Source of the DNA: Flavobacterium sp. N1736
GTDB lineage: Bacteria; Bacteroidota; Bacteroidia; Flavobacteriales; Flavobacteriaceae
Direction: 5' to 3'
Assembly (NCBI RefSeq): GCF_025947065.1
Contig: NZ_CP109994.1
Coordinates: forward strand, 2,914,001-2,978,000
Length of the DNA stretch: 64,000 nt
Within the stretch, counting starts at the first letter, position 1; the number at the start of each line of letters is the position of its first letter. A program made the position numbers and the translations under genes. The notes below the pieces were generated by a model, which worked only from the letters and a program-made list of their open reading frames with translations, was not told where the DNA came from and made no database searches. This document shows, one piece after another, positions 9,075 through 16,093 of this stretch.

Positions 9075-9461
9075 TTGTCTAAAAAAATCCACATATTATT
9101 TTTTGCTTTAACTCTTGGCTTCTTTTTGATGTCAAATATGAGTTATGCTTGTGGAAAAGTGGAAGAAAAAACATCTTGCGAAAAGAAAGCAATTTCAAAA
9201 AAAGAAGTTTCTGATTCCTGCCAAAAAGATTGCTGCAAAGAAAATCACAATTCTAAAAAAGACCAACACGGCTGTAATGGAAAATGTGATCATTCCAGTT
9301 GTACTCAAACTGCGTTACAATTTAGTCTGATTGCCGTAAATGAATTTGAATTCAACAATAACTTATTTAATTTCTCTATTGAGAAAACAACTCCATATTA
9401 TAAAAATATCAGTATTTCTGATGGTTTTACATCTATTTGGCAACCGCCAAAAATAAAATAA
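9075..9461 (+). CDS. Small secreted Cys/His-rich protein, likely metal-binding
   Basis: 128 residues with a TTG start, chosen because it gives an intact signal peptide (KKIHILFFALTLGFFLMSN) ending near SYA. The next 75 residues carry about ten cysteines and several histidines in clusters (SCQKDCCKENHN, HGCNGKCDHSSCT). The C-terminal third has no such residues. I do not recognise a named family. Its position at the head of a copper-related group and its Cys/His content suggest a periplasmic or extracytoplasmic metal-binding protein; this is inference. An internal ATG at about 9127 would destroy the signal peptide. Confidence 0.7.
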   Translation: MSKKIHILFFALTLGFFLMSNMSYACGKVEEKTSCEKKAISKKEVSDSCQKDCCKENHNSKKDQHGCNGKCDHSSCTQTALQFSLIAVNEFEFNNNLFNFSIEKTTPYYKNISISDGFTSIWQPPKIK

Positions 9462-9485
9462 TTGTATTTTCTGACAGCCATAATT

Positions 9486-9565
9486 ATCTTTCAGCCACAA
9501 AGTCTCTAAGATACTAAGGTTCAAAGAAAAAATTAAAGTTTGTGTCTCTGCATCTATGCGAGACA
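9486..9565. repeat. Intergenic ACAAAG-type repeat remnant
   Basis: The stretch contains the phrases CCACAAAGTCTCTAAG and GTTCAAAG, followed by GTGTCTCTGCATCTATGCGAGAC. The same vocabulary occurs in other gaps of this window (36.9, 52.2 and 54.6 kb). No coding frame is visible. Confidence 0.4.
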
Positions 9566-9636
9566 ATAACTTCCTATAAAAATTAAAATTATTTAACTTA
9601 GAGAAAAACATAAATTCTCTATCAAAATTTACAACA

Positions 9637-10167
9637 ATGAAAAATACAATAGCAACTATAGCAGCAGTAATTACAGTACTATTCTCTGCAAATACCATTC
9701 AGGCAAATTCAGTAAAAACAGATACAACAACAATTGAAGATGTAAATTCAAGTCAGTTACAAGTTGTTTATGATGCTTATTTTACTGTAAAAGATGCTTT
9801 AATTAAAAGTGATGCTAAATTAACTTCGGCAAAAGCCAAAGATTTATTGACCGCAATTACAGCGGTAAAAATGGATAAATTAAAAAGTGACGAACATACC
9901 ATTTGGATGAAAGTCGTTAAAAAACTAACTGCAGATGCAAAAAGTATTTCAGCAACTGCAGATCTTAAAAAACAACGTGAAACTTTTAAATCACTTTCAA
10001 AAAACACCTACGATTTAATCAAAGTTTCTAAATCTGGCGAAGTTGTCTACAAACAATATTGCCCAATGGCAGATGCAGATTGGTTAAGCAAAGAAAAAGC
10101 AGTTAAAAATCCATATTACGGTTCTTCGATGTTAACTTGCGGAAACGTGGTAGAAACTATCAAGTAA
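9637..10167 (+). CDS. DUF3347 domain periplasmic protein, copper-associated
   Basis: 176 residues. The signal peptide ends near IQANS. The mature part is a four-helix-type DUF3347 domain, ending in the conserved motif YKQYCPMA followed by ADWLSKEKAVKNPYYGSSMLTCGN. In that motif the two Cys and the Met are likely metal ligands. DUF3347 domains occur alone or at the end of CusB-type efflux subunits and are linked to copper/silver handling. The gene ends 2 nt before the HMA-AraC regulator, so the two are almost certainly cotranscribed, tying the regulator to metal. Confidence 0.88.
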   Translation: MKNTIATIAAVITVLFSANTIQANSVKTDTTTIEDVNSSQLQVVYDAYFTVKDALIKSDAKLTSAKAKDLLTAITAVKMDKLKSDEHTIWMKVVKKLTADAKSISATADLKKQRETFKSLSKNTYDLIKVSKSGEVVYKQYCPMADADWLSKEKAVKNPYYGSSMLTCGNVVETIK

Positions 10168-10169
10168 AT

Positions 10170-10730
10170 ATGACACTCTACATCAAAAACATGGTGTGTG
10201 GTCGTTGTAAAATGGTTGTGAAGTCTGAGTTTGAAAAACTTGGACTTCATACTATTTCTGTTGAATTAGGAGAAGTTGAACTGCAAGATTCAATTACCGA
10301 AAATCAAAAAGAAATTTTACTTGAAAACCTGCAAGCTTTAGGTTTCGACTTCATTGATGACAAAAAAAGTAAAACTATTGAGAAAATTAAAAATCTAATT
10401 GTTGACTTGGTTCATCATAAAAACAGCGAACTCAAAATCAACTTATCTGATTATTTAGTCGAAAACTTAAATCAGGATTATAGCACTTTGAGTAATCTAT
10501 TTTCAGAAGTTGAAAACATCACAATCGAAAAATATTATATCAGTCAGAAAATAGAAAAGGTAAAAGAGTTATTAATTTACAACGAACTTTCATTAAGCGA
10601 AATTGCAGATATTTTGAACTATAGTAACGTAGCGCATTTAAGCAATCAGTTTAAAAAAATTACTGGTTTCACACCTACTTATTTCAAGCAATTGAAAGAC
10701 AAAAAACGAATTCAAATAGAGAATTTGTAA
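10170..10730 (+). CDS. HMA-AraC fusion: metal-sensing AraC family regulator
   Basis: 186 residues from the ATG at 10170; a longer upstream start at 10137 would lie inside the preceding gene. Residues 1-70 form a heavy-metal-associated (HMA) domain: strand TLYIKN, then MVCGRC with Cys10 and Cys13 as the metal site. Residues 85-186 are an AraC DNA-binding domain with two helix-turn-helix motifs; the second reads LSLSEIADILNYSNVAHLSNQFKKITGFTP. Usual AraC sensors use a cupin; here a copper-chaperone fold replaces it, suggesting direct Cu(I) sensing. It follows the DUF3347 gene by 2 nt and precedes the HMA-MauE and oxidase genes, its probable targets. Confidence 0.9.
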   Translation: MTLYIKNMVCGRCKMVVKSEFEKLGLHTISVELGEVELQDSITENQKEILLENLQALGFDFIDDKKSKTIEKIKNLIVDLVHHKNSELKINLSDYLVENLNQDYSTLSNLFSEVENITIEKYYISQKIEKVKELLIYNELSLSEIADILNYSNVAHLSNQFKKITGFTPTYFKQLKDKKRIQIENL

Positions 10731-10750
10731 TTTTTTTAACCGCAAAGGAT

Positions 10751-10855
10751 GTTTTGTCATTTCGAGAAACGAGAAATCGCATTAAGAGCTCCGTTTAGTA
10801 TGTCGCCAATCTTTGAGTTACGCGTGTGATTTCTCGTTCCTCGAAATGACAAAAC
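10751..10855. repeat. MITE-like palindromic element, copy 1
   Basis: A 105-bp element ends in a perfect 16-bp inverted repeat (GTTTTGTCATTTCGAG and its complement). After one mismatch the arms continue for a further 11 bp of pairing (AACGAGAAATC). Its core (CTCCGT, ATCTTTG, CGTGTGATTTCTC) matches a second copy at 54636-54741. It is non-coding and lies between the regulator and the HMA membrane protein gene. Confidence 0.85.
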
Positions 10856-10967
10856 GCCTTTTACGGTTAACTAACTTTTCGTAAATATTACAAATCATTC
10901 TCAAAATTCTACAAACCGAAATAAACATTACTTCGGAAATTTGCATTGTAATACTTAAAGATAAACA

Positions 10968-11681
10968 ATGACACATACCTATAAACTTACCGGAATGACA
11001 TGTACAAGCTGTGAAGACAAAGTAAAAAAAGCACTTGAACTTGTCGACAACATAACAAATGTTGCTGTTTCGAAAGATAAAAACACTGCAATTATAACTA
11101 TGAGCAAACATGTTGCTTTAGCAGATTTACAAAACGCATTAGACAGTAAATATCAAATCTCAGTAATCGATCAGAGTGAAACCGCAGAGCAAACAAGATC
11201 CTGGTTTGAGACTTATAAACCAATTGTACTAATCTTCTTTTATATCAGTTTAGTTACGATTTTGATTCAGTTAACAAATCATCATTTCGATTATATGCAG
11301 GCTATGCAGCATTTTATGGCAGGATTCTTTTTAGTTTTCTCATTTTTCAAACTGCTTAATTTAAAAGGTTTTGCCGAAAGTTATATGATGTATGATGTTC
11401 TCGCCAGAAAAATTCCAGCTTGGGGTTATATTTATGCATTTCTCGAACTTGGTTTAGGAATTTCATACTTATTAAATTTCAATCCCATTTTTACAAATGC
11501 GGTTACTTTTATAGTAATGAGTATTAGTATCATTGGCGTTTTACAATCGGTTTTGAATAAAAAGAAAATTCAATGCGCGTGTTTAGGAGCAGTTTTTAAC
11601 TTACCTATGAGTACTGTGACCATTATTGAAGATGGTTTAATGATTATAATGAGTTTAATTATGATTTTAACATTGATCTAA
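10968..11681 (+). CDS. HMA domain fused to MauE/DoxX-like membrane protein
   Basis: 237 residues. Residues 1-65 are an HMA copper-binding domain with GMTCTSCEDKV (Cys13, Cys16). The rest has four or five membrane segments (about 85-105, 110-130, 150-170, 175-195, 215-235). Between the last two lies CACLGAVFNLPMSTVTIIED, a CxCLG motif typical of MauE-like redox-associated membrane proteins. It may receive or pass Cu(I) at the inner membrane, or support disulfide chemistry in the envelope; both are inference. The stop codon is immediately followed by the oxidase ATG with zero spacing, which implies tight co-expression. Confidence 0.86.
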   Translation: MTHTYKLTGMTCTSCEDKVKKALELVDNITNVAVSKDKNTAIITMSKHVALADLQNALDSKYQISVIDQSETAEQTRSWFETYKPIVLIFFYISLVTILIQLTNHHFDYMQAMQHFMAGFFLVFSFFKLLNLKGFAESYMMYDVLARKIPAWGYIYAFLELGLGISYLLNFNPIFTNAVTFIVMSISIIGVLQSVLNKKKIQCACLGAVFNLPMSTVTIIEDGLMIIMSLIMILTLI

Positions 11682-13946
11682 ATGAATTATAAAAAACCAC
11701 TTTTAACGTTATTATTGCCGTTGCTTTTTACACAATTTATGCTCTCGCAAAAGATTGTTCGTTACGATTTACACGTTCGGGATACGATTGTCAATTTTTC
11801 GGGAAAAGAAAAACGCGCTCTAACCGTTAACGGACAAATCCCGATGCCGACATTAACTTTTACCGAAGGCGATATTGCAGAGATTTATGTGCACAACGAT
11901 TTAAAAAACGAAGATACAGCGTTGCATTGGCACGGATTGTTTCTGCCAAATAAAGAAGACGGAGTTCCGTATTTAACGCAAATGCCTATTAAACCCGGAA
12001 CTACGCACAAATATACATTCCCAATTATTCAAAATGGAACCTATTGGTATCACAGTCATTCGGGTTTGCAGGAACAAATAGGTTTGTACGGGCTTTTTAT
12101 TATCAACAAAAAGAAAGACGATCCTACCTTTAGAAAAGGAATTGATGATTTGCCAACAGTTCCGGTAATTTTAAGCGAATGGACAGATCTAAAACCTGAG
12201 AATGTGCAACGAATGCTGCACAACGCCAACGATTGGTTTGCCATAAAAAAAGGAACAACCCAAAGTTATGCCGAAGCCATTCAAAAAGGACAATTTTCGA
12301 CAAAAGTCACCAACGAATGGAAACGCATGAACGCGATGGATGTCAGTGATGTTTATTATGAAAAATTCCTGATTAATGGAAAAAATGAAGATCAGCTTTC
12401 GCAATTTAAAGCGGGCGATAAAGTTCGATTACGAATTGCAAACGGTGGCGCCTCAAGTTATTTCTGGCTAACATATGGTGGCGGAAAAATAACGGTTGTT
12501 GCCAGCGATGGAAACGATGTTGAACCTGTAGAAGTCGACCGATTGATTATTGCGGTTTCTGAAACCTATGATATTGTAATTACAATTCCTGAAGATCATA
12601 AATCATTTGCTTTTTTGGCTACAGCCGAAGACAGAACCGGATCTGCTTCTTTGTTTTTAGGCGAAGGAACTAAACAGCCTGTTTCACATCTTTCAAAATT
12701 AAAATATTTTGAAGGTATGAAAATGATGAATGATATGATGCGAATGAACGGCGAAATGAATGATATGGGTATGAAAATGTCGCTCAATAAAATGGACATG
12801 AATGCCGTAATGTATCCTGAAATTTCCGGTGAAGATGAATCAACTAAAGTTGAAGATCATTCCGGTCATAATATGGAAAGCATGGAAATGGAGGATATGA
12901 AAATGGCAAGCGACTCGACTGAAGTTGCCGAAATCACAACTTTGAATTACGGAATGCTAAAATCTCCTGCCAAAACAACGCTGCCAAAAGACGCTCCGGT
13001 AAAAGAATTACGTTTTGAATTATCCGGAAACATGAATCGCTATGTTTGGAGTTTAGACAATAAAGTGATTTCTGAAACAGATAAAATCTTAATTAAAAAA
13101 GGCGAAACTGTTCGGATTACATTATATAATGGATCGATGATGCGTCACCCAATGCATTTACACGGTCACGATTTCAGGATTATTAATGAACATGGCGATT
13201 ATTCTCCGCTAAAAAATGTAATTGATATTATGCCGATGGAAACCGACACAATCGAATTTCAGGCAAATGCCGATGGTGATTGGTTTTTTCATTGTCATAT
13301 ATTATATCACATGATGGCGGGAATGGGGCGCATTTTTAGTTATGAAAATTCAGCACCAAATCCGTTAATTCATCATCCTGAAATGGCATACAAAATGCTA
13401 AAAATGGATGATCGTATGTTTCATTTTATAGGCGAAAATGATTTTGCTTCAAACGGAAACGACGGTGAAGCAATGTACAGCAACACGCGCTGGAGCATTG
13501 GAACGGAATGGCGATTGGGTTACAACGATAAATACGGTTATGAAACCGAAACACATATTGGTCGATATATTGGCAAAATGCAATGGTTCATGCCTTTTAT
13601 AGGTTTTGACTGGAGATATAGAAAAATGGGAATGGATGAACAGGAACAAAATCTTTTTGGACAAACGAATACAAAAGACAATCGTTCGGTTTTTAGTGCA
13701 GGTTTAGAATATACTTTGCCAATGCTGATAAAAGCTCAGGTTGAGGTTTATACCGATGGAAATGCTCGGCTTCAATTAGAAAGAAAAGATATTCCGCTTT
13801 CCAGACGTTTGCGAATGAACCTGATGTGGAATACTGACAAGGAATATATGGCGGGTTTAAAATATATTGTGACAAGAAACTTTGGGATCACGACCCATTA
13901 TGACAGTGATATGGGAATTGGTTTTGGGTTTAATTTGAATTATTAA
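11682..13946 (+). CDS. CopA-type multicopper oxidase fused to a CopB-like outer-membrane domain
   Basis: 754 residues. A signal peptide (1-22) precedes the cupredoxin domains. Copper ligands are visible: HWHG (82-85), YHSHSG (His124, His126), HPMHLHGH (489-496) and HCHILYHMMAGM (His537, Cys538, His539, His543, axial Met548). A Met/His-rich insert (about 344-408) has many Met pairs typical of CopA/PcoA. The last about 177 residues (from 578, RMFHFIGEND) are unlike an oxidase: they alternate aromatic and polar strands and end GFGFNLNY, as in CopB outer-membrane barrels. PcoA-type oxidases oxidise Cu(I) in the periplasm; CopB is normally a separate gene. The fusion is read directly from the frame; its function is inference. 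Confidence 0.92.
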   Translation: MNYKKPLLTLLLPLLFTQFMLSQKIVRYDLHVRDTIVNFSGKEKRALTVNGQIPMPTLTFTEGDIAEIYVHNDLKNEDTALHWHGLFLPNKEDGVPYLTQMPIKPGTTHKYTFPIIQNGTYWYHSHSGLQEQIGLYGLFIINKKKDDPTFRKGIDDLPTVPVILSEWTDLKPENVQRMLHNANDWFAIKKGTTQSYAEAIQKGQFSTKVTNEWKRMNAMDVSDVYYEKFLINGKNEDQLSQFKAGDKVRLRIANGGASSYFWLTYGGGKITVVASDGNDVEPVEVDRLIIAVSETYDIVITIPEDHKSFAFLATAEDRTGSASLFLGEGTKQPVSHLSKLKYFEGMKMMNDMMRMNGEMNDMGMKMSLNKMDMNAVMYPEISGEDESTKVEDHSGHNMESMEMEDMKMASDSTEVAEITTLNYGMLKSPAKTTLPKDAPVKELRFELSGNMNRYVWSLDNKVISETDKILIKKGETVRITLYNGSMMRHPMHLHGHDFRIINEHGDYSPLKNVIDIMPMETDTIEFQANADGDWFFHCHILYHMMAGMGRIFSYENSAPNPLIHHPEMAYKMLKMDDRMFHFIGENDFASNGNDGEAMYSNTRWSIGTEWRLGYNDKYGYETETHIGRYIGKMQWFMPFIGFDWRYRKMGMDEQEQNLFGQTNTKDNRSVFSAGLEYTLPMLIKAQVEVYTDGNARLQLERKDIPLSRRLRMNLMWNTDKEYMAGLKYIVTRNFGITTHYDSDMGIGFGFNLNY

Positions 13947-14145
13947 AAATTAAAGCTAAATATTGCTTTCTAATTTTGCCACTGATTAAAGGATTAAAAT
14001 GATTAAAAAATTCGGGTTAATCTATTTAATCTGTCGCCAGCGAATTTTAACTTCTTTATAAGAATCAAGACTAATAAATGTCTTTATATTTGAAAACATC
14101 TTCAATCAAAAAAAGAAAGTACCTAAACAATTAATTATACTAAAA

Positions 14146-14298
14146 ATGAAAAAATTATTTACCGTTTTAGCAATCGCTTTATTTACAATTGGATTACAGG
14201 CACAAGACACAAAACCAGCTCCTAAAAAAGAAAAAGCTAAAAAAGAATGCTGCAAAAAATCAGCAAAAGACAAAAAAGCATGTTGTGCTAAAAAGTAA
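14146..14298 (+). CDS. 50-residue secreted Lys/Cys-rich peptide
   Basis: A short gene starting at the ATG at 14146. The signal peptide MKKLFTVLAIALFTIGLQAQ is followed by a 30-residue mature part made of Lys, Ala and two Cys pairs (KECCKKS and KACCAKK). A strong terminator follows 20 nt after the stop, and the gene lies downstream of the oxidase. The paired cysteines suggest metal binding, matching the neighbouring copper genes. It is too short for reliable family assignment, but the signal peptide, stop and terminator support a real gene. Confidence 0.75.
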   Translation: MKKLFTVLAIALFTIGLQAQDTKPAPKKEKAKKECCKKSAKDKKACCAKK

Positions 14299-14315
14299 TC
14301 AAATATTGATTTCAA

Positions 14316-14347
14316 CAAAAAAGACCTCGAATTGAGGTCTTTTTTTA
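14316..14347 (+). terminator. Intrinsic terminator after the copper island
   Basis: The stem AGACCTC/GAGGTCT, extended by flanking A-T pairs, has a GAATT loop at about 14321-14340 and is followed by a run of seven or more T. It closes the small Cys-rich gene. Confidence 0.88.
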
Positions 14348-14352
14348 TGGTT

Positions 14353-14455
14353 TATTTTTTTTGTCGCAGATTTTTCTTTTCTAATTCAACGGATTAAAAT
14401 CCGTCCATTTTAATTTTTAATTCTTTTAATCTGTGCAATCTGTGGCAAAAAAAAC
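14353..14455. repeat. AATCTGTGGC-type intergenic palindrome
   Basis: It begins with TGTCGCAGATTTTTC, contains ACGGATTAAAATCCGTCC, and ends with TTTTAATCTGTGCAATCTGTGGC. Related sequence occurs at 13976-14045, 35754-35811 and 51211-51292. Non-coding, between convergent gene ends. Confidence 0.55.
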
Positions 14456-14463
14456 TTTAAAAT

Positions 14464-14916
14464 CTATTTCAATCTAACACTCCATTCAAAATCCATTTCA
14501 GAAACCTGAACTCCTTTTTCATCTGTTCCAATAGATTTCATCCAGAAAGTCTGACCCTCGCCTGTTGCAATTGTATTTTGAATAGCTTCGGCGATTAAAT
14601 GTCCGTCGTTACAGACAAAAGTGATTCTTCCGGTTGCTTTTTTCGTAAAGTTACCTTTATTGTTGGCAACCAGCATTGATATTTTTCTTCCGCTTTGTTG
14701 AATTTGAGAAATCACTAAAGCTCCGGTTGTTAATTCTGCTGCCATTGCCTGTACAGCAAAATACATCGAATTGAATGGATTTTGATTTATCCAGCGATGT
14801 TTTACACTTACGATACATGTTTTATCATCGATAGCTTTAACACGCACGCCGCAAATGTACGCCGATGGTAATTTGAATAATACAAATTTGTTGAGTTTAG
14901 AAACTGAAATTGCCAT
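14464..14916 (-). CDS. DUF4442 hotdog-fold protein (thioesterase-like)
   Basis: 150 residues, the usual length. The segment QNPFNSMYFAVQAMAAELTTGALV is the hotdog helix with the Asn/Ala pattern seen in DUF4442 and PaaI-like thioesterases, followed by strands ISMLVANNKGNFTKKATGRITFVCNDG. Probably cytosolic, acting on an acyl-CoA-like substrate; activity and substrate are unproven. It stands alone on the minus strand, convergent with the copper island. Confidence 0.82.
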   Translation of the reverse strand: MAISVSKLNKFVLFKLPSAYICGVRVKAIDDKTCIVSVKHRWINQNPFNSMYFAVQAMAAELTTGALVISQIQQSGRKISMLVANNKGNFTKKATGRITFVCNDGHLIAEAIQNTIATGEGQTFWMKSIGTDEKGVQVSEMDFEWSVRLK

Positions 14917-15146
14917 GTGATTTATTTTTTTAGTAAAAATACAAAAAAACTATGCACGCACAATATATCACTATTACTTTCCTAATTTCTCAATAAATAC
15001 AGGCATTTACGCTGATTTTCAGTGTTTTTTCAGCTCAATTAAAACTTTATATTTGTTAAATTTATGTTAATATTTGGTACTATGCAAAACAAGATACTGT
15101 CTTTTGGCTATATATTTGTATAAGAAATTACTATATGCTTTTAATC

Positions 15147-15626
15147 ATGGAAACAACAACACCACTCATCATGGAAACAACATCAGAAAGGAACACTGCA
15201 ACGTTCACACATTTAAGTACTTTAAGTCAGTACATTATTCCGTTTGGAAACTATATTTTTCCAATATTAATATGGACGAGTTACAAAGACAAATCAGAAT
15301 TTGTAAATCACCACGGAAAACAAGCATTAAATTTTCAATTAAGTTTATTGCTTTACACTTTGATTTTGGCTTTAATTGCTATTCCGATTTTTGTCATTTT
15401 ATTTTTTCAAAACCTTCCAATGGAAGCTGTTTTTAACGATGAAGATTTCGTTATCAGAAATTTTAATTTCGAAGGCAATATTGGTTTATTAACAATTGGT
15501 ATAACAGCTGTAGTACTTTTTGGATTGCTAAAAGTTGTTGAATTCTTTTTAGTGATTTATGCTTCAATAAAAACATCAAACGGAGAATATTATAAATATC
15601 CGCTAACGATTCCTTTTATAAAGTAA
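15147..15626 (+). CDS. DUF4870 membrane protein
   Basis: 159 residues from ATG 15147. The start lies in a duplicated ATCATGGAAACAACA stretch, so a second ATG at 15171 is equally possible. Conserved features are the N-terminal TFTHLSTLSQYIIPFGNYIFPILIW, the polar KSEFVNHHGKQALNFQLS segment and two further membrane segments, exactly as in DUF4870 (Tic20-like) proteins. It lies upstream of the PadR-PspC stress operon and may belong to the same envelope-stress group. Molecular role unknown. Confidence 0.85.
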   Translation: METTTPLIMETTSERNTATFTHLSTLSQYIIPFGNYIFPILIWTSYKDKSEFVNHHGKQALNFQLSLLLYTLILALIAIPIFVILFFQNLPMEAVFNDEDFVIRNFNFEGNIGLLTIGITAVVLFGLLKVVEFFLVIYASIKTSNGEYYKYPLTIPFIK

Positions 15627-15686
15627 ATTATCTGGAAATTAAAAGTTATAGTCGAAACTCCACAGACAATCAATCAGAATAGTTTC

Positions 15687-15720
15687 GAAATCAATCATCA
15701 ATCAATCATCATCAATCAAA
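15687..15720. repeat. Short ATCA/ATCAATC tandem repeat upstream of the PadR gene
   Basis: The stretch is composed almost entirely of repeated ATCA and ATCAATC units, just before the PadR-family gene at 15759. It may be a slippage-prone tract; no function can be assigned. Confidence 0.5.
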
Positions 15721-15758
15721 AAACGAATTGTTCAATCTAAAAAAAACAAAATGAAATT

Positions 15759-16091
15759 ATGAACATTGAAAACACAAAAGCACAGATGCGCAAAGGTGTT
15801 CTTGAATTTTGCATCTTATCTGTTTTAAAAGAAAAAGACGCATATACCTCAGAAATATTAGACACTTTAAAAAACGCAAAATTACTAGTGGTTGAAGGTA
15901 CGGTTTACCCTCTTTTAACCAGGCTCAAAAACGACGGTTTACTGAATTACAGATGGGAAGAATCGACATCAGGACCACCACGAAAATATTATGGATTAAC
16001 CGAAATAGGACAAACTTTTTTAAACGAACTTAGCGGTACCTGGACAGAATTGTCTGACGCCGTAAAACTAATCACCAATCAAAATCAATAG
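15759..16091 (+). CDS. PadR family transcriptional regulator
   Basis: 110 residues, the size of the short PadR subfamily. The winged helix-turn-helix shows the conserved features ILSVLKEKDAYTSEILDTLK, VVEGTVYPLLTRLKNDGLL, the wing WEESTSGPPRKYYGLTEIG and a C-terminal dimerisation helix. It starts the operon and ends 2 nt before the PspC gene. Similar PadR-PspC-head-GIN arrangements are common in Flavobacteriia. It probably represses its own operon; the signal is unknown. Confidence 0.93.
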   Translation: MNIENTKAQMRKGVLEFCILSVLKEKDAYTSEILDTLKNAKLLVVEGTVYPLLTRLKNDGLLNYRWEESTSGPPRKYYGLTEIGQTFLNELSGTWTELSDAVKLITNQNQ

Positions 16092-16093
16092 TC

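Noticed and set aside
10818..11111. Minus-strand frame over the second repeat arm and the HMA gene start
   Set aside because: It is antisense to a well-supported HMA domain gene and partly composed of the palindromic element.
15687..15720. CRISPR-like direct repeats
   Set aside because: Units are only 4-7 bp without spacers; this is a simple tandem tract.
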